DNA from: Malus domestica
Lineage: Eukaryota; Streptophyta; Magnoliopsida; Rosales; Rosaceae
DNA length: 64,000 nt
NCBI RefSeq assembly: GCF_042453785.1
Contig: NC_091675.1
Span: forward strand, 3,422,501-3,486,500
Direction of reading: 5' to 3'
Shown here: in pieces, positions 1 to 12,672 of the stretch
Layout of the letters: each line of letters opens with the position of its first letter
How positions within the stretch are numbered: the stretch's first letter is position 1
Notes under the pieces: model-generated
Seen by the model: only the letters and a program-made list of their open reading frames with translations
Told to the model about the DNA's origin: nothing
Databases searched by the model: none
Position numbers and translations under genes: made by a program

Positions 1-2041
1 TATATATTCTGCAGAAATCTTGGAAATTTGGATGAATCAAGATACTCTGACCAATTTTTAACGATGGATTTCTTAAGATATCCTTTTGGAAGGATCATTA
101 TATGATATATAAACCACTAGTTAGTTGATATTTTTGACAGTCGACAAAATTATATGATTTTGAACGTCTGCAGCAGATCTTGCAGTTGAAAAATGCATGG
201 CAGCTGAGAATCTCTATACGATGTCAAACTTTTTCACGAAGCTGAGGAAGCAAAAATAGATCTTGCTTCCAGAAGCAATACGATTTTCTTTACAGCTGAT
301 GATGCATATTTACAAGTTGACCATTACTAATATTATCATATCTTGTAATCTTGGTCCGATTGCAATTTGGTGCCTAACTGTACTGTTTTCTTATTTCAAA
401 TTCTTAGGGCTAAAGGCTGCTCGAGTATCATTGAGCCTGTTGAGTTCCGGCACATGCCGAAAATGATTGTTCGATGAACAGAAAGAGAGAGCTGTAGCTA
501 GGTTTTATTGTTCTAGAAAACTTGTTTAATTTGTCAAAATAGTTTGGAACATGTCACACCAATATTACTTAATAAACAAGTAAACAAGTTGAATGAGATT
601 TGATATATATTCTGATGCAAAAGTTGAGTTTTGCAAAAAAAATCTTTTGTAGAACCAATTTTTGTAATCAAAACTAACTTTTGTTTTCAACCGAAAGATA
701 TGATTGGGGTCTATCGAAAATGAAGGCATCTCGAGCAACCTTGTAAACTTAGAAACGCTAGAATTGCCAAGTTGTTGCTTCCAATATATTTGTTTGAAGA
801 AAATTTGGAAGGGGTTCCTTTTCAAATTTGTTAAACCAAGTTGATTGATTTAACCAATTGTTAAAGATGGATCTCCTAGGATATTTTTCCCACTATCTGA
901 TGATTTTAAAGTCAATTAATATCTCATTTCGAAATATTGCAGTGATCTCGCAGTTGAATATATGGCAGCTGCGAAAAGAAAACAGAGCTAATAAGGAGCA
1001 AAAACAGATTTTGCTTGCATAAGCAAATGGATTTTCTTTGTGATTGATGATGCTTACAAGTTATTGTCTTCTTCTTTTGGATAGTAACTAGATGGCGCGA
1101 TCTTTGACCATGAAAGCCTAGCTGTTTAGTTAGAGCAATACGAAAGTGATTGGTAGATAAAAAAAACGCTGCTGTGACTTTTTAAAATGAATAACTGCTA
1201 TAATCTACGGATATGTGCGTTTCAAACTTTGTTTGCGAGCGGGTGGCACATTTCCTTGAACAACTTGCTGCCGACTTAATAGACAATCACGTTGCAATAT
1301 TAAGCATTGACCAAGATTGCAATAATTTTGAAGAAATAGGAACTGCAAATCACAAACTAATGCATATACTAAGTGACTGATAAAAAACAACAAAAAAAAA
1401 GTTAAAGAATGATATGTGACAAACTGTGATTTTGTTTGTGAGGAGGTTACGTCGTCCAAGTTATATTAATCGCCTATTGGGTTGTGTACAAATTATTTGG
1501 GCGGCCCAACGAATCCAATTTTGTGAGAGAAAATGATACAAACTTTGGCCCAGCAATCAACTTAAAGCTCAATTAACATTCTGGTCCAGAACAAGGGCTA
1601 GTTTCCACCCTCCAAAATCCCAAAATCAAGAATGTTCTCCCTCCAAACTCTCAAATCTTGCAGATCACTCCAACGCCAACGTACTGCCCCCGTTCATATC
1701 CTCATTGCTTTCTTCAGGTACTCTCTCTCTCTCTCTCTCTCTCAATGTCACATTCACTTAATTACTGCCTCAATTCACTTTCCAATGATTCATTTGCAAC
1801 GTGACTTTCAAGTTCACTATTTTATGTAAGTTTGTTTTACATTTTTAATCTGCATATGCTTTGCGAGTTCACTCACTCACCTAATTTGTATTTTTTGCCC
1901 AGCGTCTGATTAGATTACTGCTTTTACTGCAAATGTATCCATCAGTCGTTTTATATTGAATTTGTTACTGGATTTCATATTCGATCTCTAAGAGACAAAG
2001 ATGTGAGATTAACGGTAATTGTATTTGCAGTATAGCTAATT
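1..2041. other. AT-rich intergenic DNA, no gene recognised
   Basis: Only short open frames are present, with no recognisable domain or convincing splice structure. A (CT)n microsatellite lies at about 1721-1743, downstream of a short open stretch starting at 1632 that I could not link to any family. The sequences around 60-270 and 840-1050 look loosely similar (a glutamine/TTG-rich stretch, a cggcagctg-like word, then a gctgatgatgc-like word), which may be an old direct duplication. Confidence 0.5.
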
Positions 2042-2050
2042 TAAACTTAA

Positions 2051-2198
2051 GGGTGTGCTATCTACACATCCTAAATTACTTCTCACACACCCTTTGTGTA
2101 ATTTTTATCCGTTGATCTTCTTCAATTCATCTGATCTGACGGCCGAAAATTAGAAAGGTGTGTGAGAAGTAAAATAGGGTGTGTGGATATCACACCCC
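2051..2198. mobile_element. Small Mutator-like MITE (148 bp)
   Basis: The ends form an imperfect terminal inverted repeat of about 45 bp that starts GGGTGTG and ends CACACCCC. It is flanked on both sides by the 9-bp direct repeat TAAACTTAA (2042-2050 and 2199-2207). A 9-bp target duplication with long inverted ends fits a non-autonomous Mutator-like element. It has no coding capacity. Confidence 0.8.
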
Positions 2199-2245
2199 TA
2201 AACTTAATGGTGTTTTTCACAAATGTTGCACGGCACTAATTCATC

Positions 2246-2497
2246 CCCTTAGGCTAGTGAAACTGAATTGGTGGCATTCCGTTGTTGCACACCAGTTGTT
2301 TTCGACTTGTCACGTACTTGATCGAGAACGCTGTTGAACTCGAAAAAATTGTTCTCCACCATGATGTACATTTCTGGGACGTTCCCGCACAGAAGAGTAT
2401 CGAAGAAAAGAAGAGGGAAGATGAGGAAAGAAATCGTGCTACCCAGCAGCTCAAAGCAAAAGTGCCTTCAAGAATTCAATTTGTATGCCTTCTGTAA
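2246..2497 (+). pseudogene. F-box/FBD-type protein, C-terminal FBD fragment
   Basis: The open frame ending at 2497 resembles the C-terminal FBD domain of plant F-box/LRR/FBD proteins. It has YLIENAVELEKIVL, then a basic/acidic helix (EEKKREDEERNRATQQLK), then the closing VPSRIQFVCLL. The motif order matches the family: a leucine-rich 'neighbouring residue' helix, a lysine/glutamate helix, and a KVP..I.FVC end. The frame upstream of 2282 appears shifted relative to the rest. No F-box or LRR portion is present, so this is a tail fragment of a once larger gene. These proteins normally act as SCF ubiquitin-ligase adaptors, a role this fragment cannot fulfil alone. An unannotated spliced gene with distant 5' exons is possible but unlikely. 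Confidence 0.6.
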
Positions 2498-2499
2498 GC

Positions 2500-5400
2500 A
2501 AATTGCTGCTGGTTTGGCTTTCTTGTGCTAAAGGCTTGACAATTAAGGTTGAGATAGCTAGTCAGTTTGTATTTTACAAGACGACATTCCAAACGGTTAT
2601 AATCTATTTTGAGGGGGGTTTCGAGCTTAAGTGCGACACAACTTTAATCTACAACAATTACTGTTTGTGCTATCTCAATGTCGAGTCTATTCAATTTTAA
2701 AGCCCTTTACATTCTAATATTTCAAAATTATTAATGACATTGGGGTACTTGTGCCAAAAACATGGCCATATAATTGAGAGTTTGCTTTTTCACATGCCCT
2801 AAATGATGGCAGTTTGTATGGCGCGGGTTTCAACTCTTGGTTTTAGATGTTTGTAAATTCTAGATAAACTAATGGAGCTCTGGTAATTCCCATAAGAACA
2901 TTGGGTGAAACATCTGGTAATTGCTAATTACTGCGCCACATGCTGACGGGTCAACAGGCTCAATGATGGATTATGACTAACTGTTAAGGGTATCATTGCT
3001 GCAATTTGCAATGTAATAACATTCTTCTACTAATCATGATTATCAACTCAAAACATCTCACTTAGCATTGATCTTCGAAGTTTGAATTGCTTTTTCTATT
3101 TTCTTTTCATCGGTGGTGGTTGGTGTTGGAAAGTGATAATTCAATCCAAAAAGTTTGAGGTATTTCTATTTCAAAGTTTCAGAGTCAGTTCAAACCGACC
3201 ACTGTTACTCCATACCCTTTTATTTTGAGTTTCAAGAACACCCTTTTTTATTTGCATTGTGAGAATTTGATTCAAGTGTCCTAACTCGAGACTTCAGACT
3301 TTTCAATATGTTGAAAATTATTTGTGCAATGCAATGGATGTGGGTTTTTGTACAAAACCCGTAATGCAAGTATTACTAAAACCATTTAATACGAGAAGGA
3401 TTTAACTTCATTAGATTTTCGATATGGGATCACACTTCAACATTCTACTACATTTAAGAGTATAATTCTTTAATTTCATTCAATTGTATGATTTAATTTA
3501 TAGAGTTATCTTATGAAACAATTCCAGCAGCTATACAATTATTTATTATGTAAACTCCTTTCATTAGGATCCAACTGACTATGCTCTTCCAAAACATGTA
3601 AATCCACAACTTCTGTTAATTCTAAATAAAGAACGAATAAAAACAGTGCTGCAAATGCTCACTTTTTACCTAATCCTCAATCAAAACCACTATAAACATG
3701 TCATCTGTATTCAAATATGTGTATGGAACTCTCTGCAGGGAGAAAAAAGAGTTGAACCTTTTTGAACTGGCAGAACCAAGGTTTCATTAAAATATTACTG
3801 AATTTGCAGACCCAACATAACCAATCCTAAAGTTCATGGTTAATTCCTAACCGTAGAGGCCAATGCAGGAAATCATGCGTCCACATGGCGTGTAAATTTT
3901 TGGAGACAGTTTTGTCAGTAAGTTTTGAGTGTCAACACCATTATGTGGATTACTTATTTGCTTATGTTATAATACGTGTATGATTTTTAACACTAAAATA
4001 TAAATTAAACGACAATCTGTATCATAACATGAAAATTAAATTTCTCTTTCAGTAAATGTTTAAAAACATGAGAGATTATTATTATACAAGTTACAACTGG
4101 GGATGTATGCTCTCTCTCCATCTAACTCGACATGTCATAAAACGAGTGAGATAGAGAAAAGGCCATATCACTGGTTATGAATACCCTATGATTTTATGCC
4201 ATATATATATATATGTGTGTGTGTGTGTCCTGGAGTCGACTCTCAATCTATACGAGCATGGCAGGTTATAAGTGGGTTTCCGATGAGTGAGATAGAAAAA
4301 GAATATATCACGGACTATATGTAAGATTTCATTTCATCTTAAACAGTTAGCTCTTGCCAAGTCGGTTGAAGTTCTAAATGATACCCTGTGATTGCTGGAA
4401 TTGGCCCCAATCTATATGTGCATGGCAGTTTATTCCAAATGGGTTCCCTGACTTCATCAGCCATCCAAGAATATATAGAGTCCAAAAAATTGCATACAAG
4501 TGCGGTTTTCTCAACACGTCATATATCTAAAAAAAAGTTTAACATCATGCACAAAGAATCTCTAGTCTAAATACAGCTACATCTTTTTTCAAGTTGGCTG
4601 AAGTTCCAAAAGGATACTCCATTATTTCATGCAACATGATGCGCTGGAGTTGGCCCCAATCTATGTTTGCATGTCAGGGTTCCAAGTGGGTTCTCTGACT
4701 CCTTCAGTCATCAAAGAAGATGGGGTAGCTGCGGTCTGTGGTTTAGTTGTAGAAGATAGAGTTCATGGCCCCATTTTTTTTGCAGCTTTTATAAAAAATT
4801 CTTTTATGTTTCAAAATATTTTATATTATTAAATTTATAGCCCTTAAATAAAAAATCTTTTTATTTTTCGAATAGTATTAAGTGGATTGGTGAGTATTAC
4901 CACTACTTAAAATAATTTTTTCATTGTGCTAAGAACACGGTTCAGTATATGAAGTGTCATAATACAATTTTTTTAAAGTTTTCAACTAATTGTATTATTA
5001 TCCCATATTCTCTACACATTAAAAAAATCTCTCCACCACTTAAGGGTGGTGAGCAAAAATGCACCTCATGATAAAAATTTGTCACCACAATGAATTAGGC
5101 AAACAAAGTAAGCAAAATTATACATATATTCATCTACAACAGCTGCCATTATCTATTGGTTTTGTCATCTTCCTCCAAAAAAAAATATTTACTATGAAAA
5201 GAGATGTTCGACTTCATTTGCTTACTCATAGTATCGCAGGTAACATTGTTTACTTTAAGATAGTAAGCAAAATTTACAAATTTAATTGTTTATATCATTA
5301 AAATTCATTTTCAGCTGTATACTTCGTCAAAACAAATTTGCGTATTCAAATACCTAACCCTTAGCTAACTGTCAAAAATCTCGAGGTATATACTTAAAAA

Positions 5401-5620
5401 TCATTTTTTTTATGCCCTAGAATGTAGACAAACAAAAACAGAATAAAAAAGCATGATTAGGCACAGAATTTGGTGACATGAAAAACATATTTGGGCCATG
5501 TGGGTTGGAACTTGTAAGGACATGACATATGGGACATCATACTATTTCTGAGAAAAATAAAAGAATCCAATCAATCACTGCAAGGGTATGTGTCCTCCCA
5601 CTTTAGGGTTTGTACTTTAT
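2500..5620. other. Intergenic DNA with degenerate direct repeats
   Basis: No gene is supported here. Three degenerate copies of one unit lie at about 4225-4310, 4360-4480 and 4600-4710. They share a 'ttggccccaatctat.tg.gcatg' core followed by 'ggttcc/tctgact'. A short AT/GT dinucleotide run lies at about 4203-4228. The two short open frames over the repeats (4388-4570 and 4629-4832) are translations of the repeat and are not taken as genes. Confidence 0.5.
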
Positions 5621-5623
5621 TAT

Positions 5624-5830
5624 GGACAAGGATTGTCTGCTCTTTGCTTCTGGTGTTCTTTTTGTGCCCTTCTGTTTGTATGATTACGATTAAGTCCATC
5701 AACATTTTATATTACTATTCATTTTTATCTTATTATATCTATAAAAAATAATATAAAATATTGACGTGGTTTAACCGTGACCACACAAAACATGAGAACA
5801 TCGGAAGTGGAGCGCAGACAATCCTTGTCC
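5624..5830. mobile_element. Small Mutator-like MITE (207 bp)
   Basis: Inverted ends read GGACAAGGATTGTCTGC at the left and GCAGACAATCCTTGTCC at the right. The flanks are near-identical 9-bp repeats (CTTTATTAT at 5615-5623, CATTATTAT at 5831-5839, 8 of 9 matching). A related element with a similar inner TIR word (GATTGTCTGC) lies at 15740-15937. Confidence 0.75.
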
Positions 5831-6470
5831 CATTATTATTCCCTTCTCTAATTATAACCTAATTTTTTATCATGCATTTGACTGTTTGTTTTGATCACTA
5901 AATTGACTCGCTTGTTGTCCTGATTAACTTTAAAACCCTAATTCCCCTTTCAATACTGTCATCATTCCTTTGTCGTGGCCCACTTGGATCACATGCATAT
6001 AGTGTTTGTATATTACAGTGCCTCAGTGACAGTTGCCTCCAATCATGTCATCGTATTATCTTAACTATGCTAAAACCCTATGCATATTCTTAATCATGCA
6101 TGATTGTACAATTTGGGCCGTTTGATCTGAAAAATTCTTATTTATTTCAATTGTCATGTGTACGAGAAGATTGTCACCGTAGCAACATTACAAATTAATG
6201 AAAGAAAACTGAACATTTAGCATCAACATGAAGATTTAGAATATCGTTATAGTAATATTCGTGTTGTATATATGTTTCTTTAAACATAAAATAAAATTTA
6301 TGTACGATTATCTGATTATGATAACTATTAAATGAAATCAAAATACAATAATCTCTATAATGACGGGGTTGGTTCTCACGCACAAATTTTCTCCTTCAAT
6401 CATTTATCCACGTCGACATCTTGGGAAAGATATGCACCGTCTTACTACAGTCCTGCTCTCGAGTCTCTAC

Positions 6471-6480
6471 ATATATAAAT
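6471..6480 (+). promoter_or_regulatory. Candidate TATA box of the R2R3-MYB gene
   Basis: ATATATAAAT lies about 140 bp upstream of the MYB start codon at 6618. The spacing would leave a 5' leader of roughly 110 bases. This is a positional inference; no transcript evidence is available. Confidence 0.45.
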
Positions 6481-6617
6481 ACAAAGGTAGCTGGTGTTGA
6501 AATCTTCCAAGGAAAGGTAGCTAAGAAAAAGAGGAAAAACCAACCTCCAAAATCTCAGTATATACTTTCACCTCTCTTACTTTGTAGGCCTCAAATCATC
6601 TCACATTAAGAGTGTCA

Positions 6618-7504
6618 ATGGTTCCAGTTAGCAGTCGAAGTTCTAAGAAAGATGTAAACAGAGGCTCCTGGACGGCAGAGGAGGACCAAAAACTTGCTCA
6701 AGTTATAGAAATCCACGGTCCGAGGCGTTGGAAGTCCATTGCAACTAAAGCAGGTTTTCGTATATCTAACGCTCATTTGATAACCATTTCATGTTTAATT
6801 TTTCTCATAGGCGTAGAAGGCTTAAAATGTCTTTTTATTTTTGCAGGTCTTAAGCGATGTGGGAAGAGTTGCAGGTTAAGATGGATGAACTATCTTAGAC
6901 CTAATATTAAGAGAGGCAATATTTCAGACCAAGAAGAAGACTTAATTCTCAGGCTTCATAAGCTTCTGGGAAACAGGTAAGCAATTCATTAATCTCATAT
7001 TTTGATAAAGCGATAGTTTAATCTTCCCTAATTTACAGAGAAGAAAATTCAAATTTAGGAGTATAGAGTGCGGCGCATTGCCCTGACTAGTGGACTTAAC
7101 TTACATTTACAATGTTTTTGTGTTTGTTAAACATTTAGTTACAGTTTTACTTGCTTGCTTATGAATATAGGTGGTCGTTGATTGCCGGAAGACTACCTGG
7201 TCGAACAGATAACGAGATCAAGAATTACTGGAACTCTCATTTGAGCAAAAAGATGAAGCAAAACAGAGCAGTTTCAAAGACAGTGCAAGGGTCCACAGAG
7301 CAAAAGAATATCAAAGCAAACGACGTGAATGCTTTAACAATTGAAAGAGAAGACGCCTTTAAACTTGAGGAGAACTTCAACTTCGGTTTCAATGGCGGCC
7401 AATTCTTCAACTGCTCGAGCAGCGAACAAGGGCCTCTGAATTTGGAGTGGATGAATAAATTCCTTGAAATGGATGAGAGTTGGTTTACTTTGCATGACAT
7501 TTGA
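6618..7504 (+). CDS. R2R3-MYB transcription factor, bHLH-interacting type (WER/MYB82/TT2-like)
   Basis: Three exons, 6618-6753, 6847-6976 and 7171-7504, join in frame with GT..AG introns to give 199 residues. Exon boundaries fall at the usual R2R3-MYB positions. R2 spans roughly residues 12-62 ([37 protein letters not shown]) and R3 roughly 66-114 ([21 protein letters not shown]). R3 carries the [DE]Lx2[RK]x3Lx6Lx3R signature, here DLILR...L...L...R, which binds R/B-type bHLH partners. So the protein should act in the nucleus in a MYB-bHLH-WD40 complex, as epidermal-fate and flavonoid MYBs do. The short C-terminus ends in an acidic, aromatic tail ([15 protein letters not shown]) resembling the activation tail of short WER/GL1/MYB82-like factors; the exact subgroup is uncertain. 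The ATG at 6618 is chosen because the frame upstream has no other ATG. Its last exon is duplicated at 19720-20053. Confidence 0.88.
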
Positions 7505-8836
7505 GCTATGTTTTTATTTTCATTTATTATTTTATTTTCTGTGTTCATGATAGTTGTTAGGGATGCATTTGTGAGGCCCTTTTTGCTAATTTTAGGAAAA
7601 TCCCACTTCATGTTTGATCCTTTTGTATGTAGTTTCAATTGAGGTTTATTTTCCTTTAATTAACAAATCATGTTTCGGTGTTACAATCCTTTATATATTA
7701 TGCAGATATTTTAGCATTTTTTCGTCTGTGAGTGATTGAATCTAAGAAATCTTTTAGAGAAGAAAGTGGTTGATTTATCGAGTTCGGTCAGATTTGTTCT
7801 TTTAATTTTATTTGTTTGCAAAACCAGAACTCAAGATAGGTTTTTGGAAAAAGTGAAATAACTTTCACTGTTTCAAACATCTTGAAAGGTGATAAGATGA
7901 GTAAAAGCTGCATAAAATGTCGGCTACATCTTCCTTGCAGAAATTCTTGGATACAGCTGCGATTACCACATTACTCATATGCTCAAGACACACAAGAACC
8001 AAAAGTTACACTCTTCTTTTGTTAGTGTTGAATGAACGGGTGACACGACATGAGCTGCTCTACAAAAAATCTTTCATCACACTGAGACTTGCTATAAATT
8101 CATATCATAGACCTTATTCACATTATTTAATTGATCAATCCGGTAAAAGACAAGTGATTTTTGTGCTTTCAATTTCTTTCATACACTCCTTCTAGAGACT
8201 TAAAATTTAATAAATCAAAAGGGAATTAAAGGAGAAAAATAGTGAAATGAGTGCAGAGTAAGAAAATGAGGTCACAATCACGATAAATAACATAATTTTA
8301 GACTTAATTTGAAAGTAGTTTTATTATAAGAAATCGCAGCGATTTTGAATATGACACAGCGGAAGTTGTAAGAAAAGGGATCACGAACGGTCTCCCTTGA
8401 AAGAACTCTGGAATTCTAGTAGCTGTGAGAGAAACTCTCGTTTCAGAATTGGTATTGATTAAAAAAAACTGTCCATTACAAAGCAAACGAACATATTATA
8501 AAGACTTGTTTCAAGAAAATGAAAAGACAAGCAACAATAAATCCTCATTGATCAGGAAAGACCCTCTAAATGACTAGGGATTTTTCTAAACTGTTCGCAT
8601 CATGAAGCAGTTTTTGTTCGCATCATGAAGCAGTTTTTGTATGCCTACGTCAGAATATTTTACAATCTTTTTTGCAAACGATATTAAATATTAAATATTT
8701 TACAATCGGCACTTGATATTAAGTATTTTAACCATCTACACTCGATATTAAATATTTTACAATCTTTCGTGCACTCAAATTACTTGAAGATTCTACGTTT
8801 AGTCGAATCTAGTTATTAGGCAACAATTTCAGCATC
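7505..8836. other. MYB-CYP72A intergenic spacer
   Basis: It holds the MYB 3' flank and the downstream flank of the convergent P450. Short local repeats are visible: a 26-bp direct duplication near 8590-8640 (gcatcatgaagcag word) and several copies of attaaatattttacaatc between 8680 and 8770. The same AT-rich repeat recurs at 20950-21080 in unit 2. No gene is seen. Confidence 0.6.
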
Positions 8837-11363
8837 TTATATCCTCTGCAGTATGATTGGGGCTCCATGTTTTGGCTTAACGGAAATCGAGATAACAGGA
8901 GCATGAGTGTAAGAAGGTGAGAGCTCAAGTGAAAAATGCTGAAGAATCATCGCCAGAGCTACCTTTCCTTCTAACATAGCAAAAGTTTGCCCTAGACATA
9001 ATCTAGGCCCCCACCCAAATGAGAAAAATGCAGTTTGATCCTTTGATGCCTTCACAACTCCTTCGGAAAATCTCTCTGGGTTGAACTCCTCAACATCTTC
9101 ACCCCAATATTTTGGATCGTGATGTAGAAAAAGAATCGGAAACACGAAATCAACCCCAGCTGGGATGGAAAGGCCTCCTACATTTGTTTTCTGGTGGGTG
9201 TGCCTAAATAGAAGAACTAGAGATGGATATAGCCTCAAAACTTCGGTCAATATCATCGTCACCTGCAAAAAAAAAAGAAAAGAAAAAAAAATCGAGTAAC
9301 AAAGTAAGACATTTATTGAGCACATTGTGAATCGCCTTTGTAAGAGATATGAGTCACGAATAATTAGTAAATGTAGCATTACTCGTGCAGGAAAAACTTA
9401 CGATTTTGAGGTGTTTTATGCCATCTAAATCAGGTGTTTTCTTTCCAAACACACGGAGGACTTCTTCTCTTGCCTTTTCTTGCCAGTTTGGATGCATGCA
9501 TAACAGAATCATCGTCCAAGTCAACAAGGTGGCTATGCTTTCTTGGCCAGCAAAGTAGAATGACTTGCACTCCTCTATGACATCCTCAATTGTCATACTA
9601 TTTTCCTCTTGTGCTTTGCATTGTAACAGTAAACCCAACAAATCATTATTTGCACCCACTTCACCATTTTCCATGGCTTGCTCTTTCTTCCTGATCGTAG
9701 CCCTTAATATTGCTTTGATTTCATTGTCCACCTTATACCTCAATCTGTTCTTTTTGGTGGGTATGAATCTGCGCAGAGAACAAAAACTAGCTGTTTTTTA
9801 ACAAAATCCACATCTGCTCTTCTTTACTAAACACAAAAACAAAGCCAAAGACAAATAAAATTACACTACTAAAAATACCATCCATAAACCCTAAACTATG
9901 TTTGATGTTTGACATAAAAACTTAAAATTGCTTTTAGGTTGTACAAGTATTTTCTAGAGAAGCATTTGTACGTCCTTATTCAGAAAGCACCTTCACGTGT
10001 CTTTGTTTTTTTAGAAAGCACTTTCAAGTGTTTTTTTTAAGAAAGCACTTGACTCCTTAATAAAAATTTCTACAAATTTATAATAAAAACATTTCTAGCA
10101 AAAATGCCAAAATGACCTGAACCCTGGGAAATAGAAACCATAATAGGCTTCACGTGATAAAGCGGCTTGCTTTTTCTGAAGCTCAAATAGCTTCCCATCT
10201 TCAAAGCTGCCTCCAAAGGCCGTTAGAGCTATAACTTCACTAATCAAATTTTGAAATTCTGGTGCCACATCTACTTCCCTTGATCCTTCAACACCAATTA
10301 ACTTTTCCCATCGATCGATCATGCCAGAACAACCGGTTACAAATGAAGTCTCCATACCCTGTCACATTTTCTATAACAATCAGAATGTAGAAATAAAATT
10401 TCACATATGACTTTATAAGGGCAGTTTTTAACATTTTTAGTTTTCATTTTTCAAAACAAAAAACTTAACTTTAATAAAAATTAAAAAATTTAAAACAACA
10501 TAATTATGCTTAAGATTTTACCATTAATTTCTCAAGGTGGAAAGCAGGATTGATGATCCTTCTGCGTTTGGTCCATTGCTCTCCTTCCAAGGTTGAGACG
10601 CCCAATTGCAGAAGTTTCACAAGTGGATTCAGTGGTGGCATTATGAAATGCCCATTTTTGTTTATTAATATATCCTTGATTAGCTCTGGGTCTGTTACTA
10701 TTAGCCTTGGCCTTGTTTCCATCCACCCCAAACTCACTTTTCCTAAACCAATTAAAATATATGGGATCAGTATGTATAAAGTTTGTTTGGAAAGTGAGTT
10801 TCCCGAAACACTTTTCAATTTAAAAAAAAAAAAAAAACAAACAATTGTATATGTACTAACGAGAGGTGAGGGAATGAGCTAAATTTTACAATGAGTTTAC
10901 CTTAATAATATGGTTTAACTGCATCTTTAGTTACAAAAACGTTAAAATTTTTATTAAATTTCCTCATCCAAATAGAATCATGAATTTTCACATACTAACA
11001 CAACCTTACCGTCAAATAAAAGCGTTTCAGGCAAAAAAAAAAAAGAAAAAAACTTATGAGCATAAGTTTTTACGAATTACCATATTTTTGAACCATTTGA
11101 TGAAAATATGGGAGGACACGTGGAGCAATCTGGTGGTTGAGTGACATGGGTTTGGACCATGCTTCTCTGCTGGACGTGCTCATTTCTTTCATGTCATCAT
11201 GGAAAAGCTTGTAAGATCTGCCTCTGATGCCTTGCTTTCTCAACTGCTTCTCTAAGCTTCTGGGTCTTACCCAATAGACATGAACAACTCTCAGAACCAA
11301 ATACAGAATTACAGAAACCAAAGAAAATACCAACATTTTGATCAATAAGAAGTAATCTTCCAT
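8837..11363 (-). CDS. Cytochrome P450, CYP72A-type (copy A)
   Basis: Five exons on the minus strand, 11363-11081, 10742-10522, 10358-10117, 9768-9402 and 9262-8837, join in frame with GT..AG introns to 512 residues, close to the usual 510-525 of CYP72A. The protein starts MEDYFLLIKM with an N-terminal membrane anchor (about residues 5-27). Next comes the CYP72 signature region (WVRPRSLEKQLRKQGIRG). Then follow the I-helix AGQES (usual AGQET), K-helix EVLR, PERF, and the heme loop FSFGWGPRLCLG with its cysteine ligand. CYP72 enzymes are ER-bound monooxygenases using NADPH-P450 reductase; family members oxidise triterpenoids, gibberellins or iridoids, so the substrate here is unknown. Heme-loop residues S, L and L differ from the paralogues at 21.2-23.6 and 31.2-33.6 kb. 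No stop or broken splice site was seen. Confidence 0.9.
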
Positions 11364-12672
11364 CTTTGTTTTTTCCTCTATTGCTAGCTGGTTGAAGGAA
11401 CTGAAACCAACTTGTGATGAATTTATAGGTCCAACACAAGTGGTGCTCAAAAATCATAATCCCACAAACTGACCCTTAGTTTGGCTGAATTGCATTGATA
11501 GTCTCGATAATTTAATTGGATTTTCACTTTCATCTGTGTTTTTTTAGGGATATTTAAACTTTAATTGTTGAAAAAGGTTGAAATTTAATAAAAATTGGGT
11601 GTTAGATTACATGTCATATCACATATGAATTGACATTTCGATTGAAAAATATTTATGTTATTTTTTTTTTCACAATAATAACTGATGTGGACTTTTGGAC
11701 ATTTTGTTTAGAGATGCTATAAAAAATGTAAGAAAACAAAACTGCAAGGACCAGAATGCAACAACATAAAACTAGGTAAACGAAAGTGAAAATTCAAACA
11801 AGCAGCAAGACTATTGTTGCAATTTGGCCCGCTCAGATATTTGCCATATTGGTACAGAAAGTCAAAATAATCCACTTGGTTTTTCTTTTTTTATTATTTT
11901 TTTACCCACCTTGTACGGATATATAATATATATGTATGTATTCAGTATTAAACTGATCGACGGGCAACAATATTTATGTAAACAACAAAAAAATAATTTT
12001 GCTATTGACGTAAGCAATCATATCATCCCATCTGATTGCTTTGTAAATATAACATATATATGAAGTCAACTAAAATGTTTCTTTCAGAAGAAAAAAATAA
12101 TAATTATATTATTTCCCGATTTAAATTATAGTATCATGTAAAATAGCATAATGTCAAGTTCTGTTTAGAAACTAGTCCTATTATAAGCAAAAGGATGTGA
12201 CAACCTCAATGTAGTAATTGCAGTATAAAATGTTGAGATATTGAGACACCTTAAATCATATATGCCAGGCGCGGACCCATGCACACGAAAATTTAAGTTA
12301 TAATATGAGATTTTTTTTTTTATGTAAACGATAAAAATAATTGATATGTTATTAACGAAACAATCATATAATCCCATCTGATTGCTTTGTAAATATAACA
12401 AAGTCAGAATAATCCACTTAATTTTTCTTTTCTATTATTATTTTTTACCCACCTCGTACTGATGTATAATATATATATTATATGTATTTGGTATTAAACT
12501 GACCGACGACAACAATAATTATTTAAACAATAAAAAAAATAATTTGTTATTAACGTAAACATTCACGTCATCCCATCTGATTGCTTTGTAAAATATAACA
12601 TATATATGAAGTTATCTAAAATGTTTCTTTCAGACGAAAAAAAACTATATTGTTTCACGATCTTAATCATAG
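11364..12672. repeat. Spacer with local tandem repeats
   Basis: Three degenerate copies of one unit lie at roughly 11860-12160, 12160-12410 and 12410-12672. Each has a 'tcccatctgattgctttgtaaatataac' core, and some have a 'cccacct.gtac.gat.tataatatat' word. Related copies occur in unit 2 at about 29060-29480. No gene is supported. Confidence 0.6.

Noticed and set aside
7237-7638. 133-residue antisense frame over MYB exon 3
   Set aside because: A mirror of coding sequence; a similar shadow occurs over the duplicate exon at 19774-20049.
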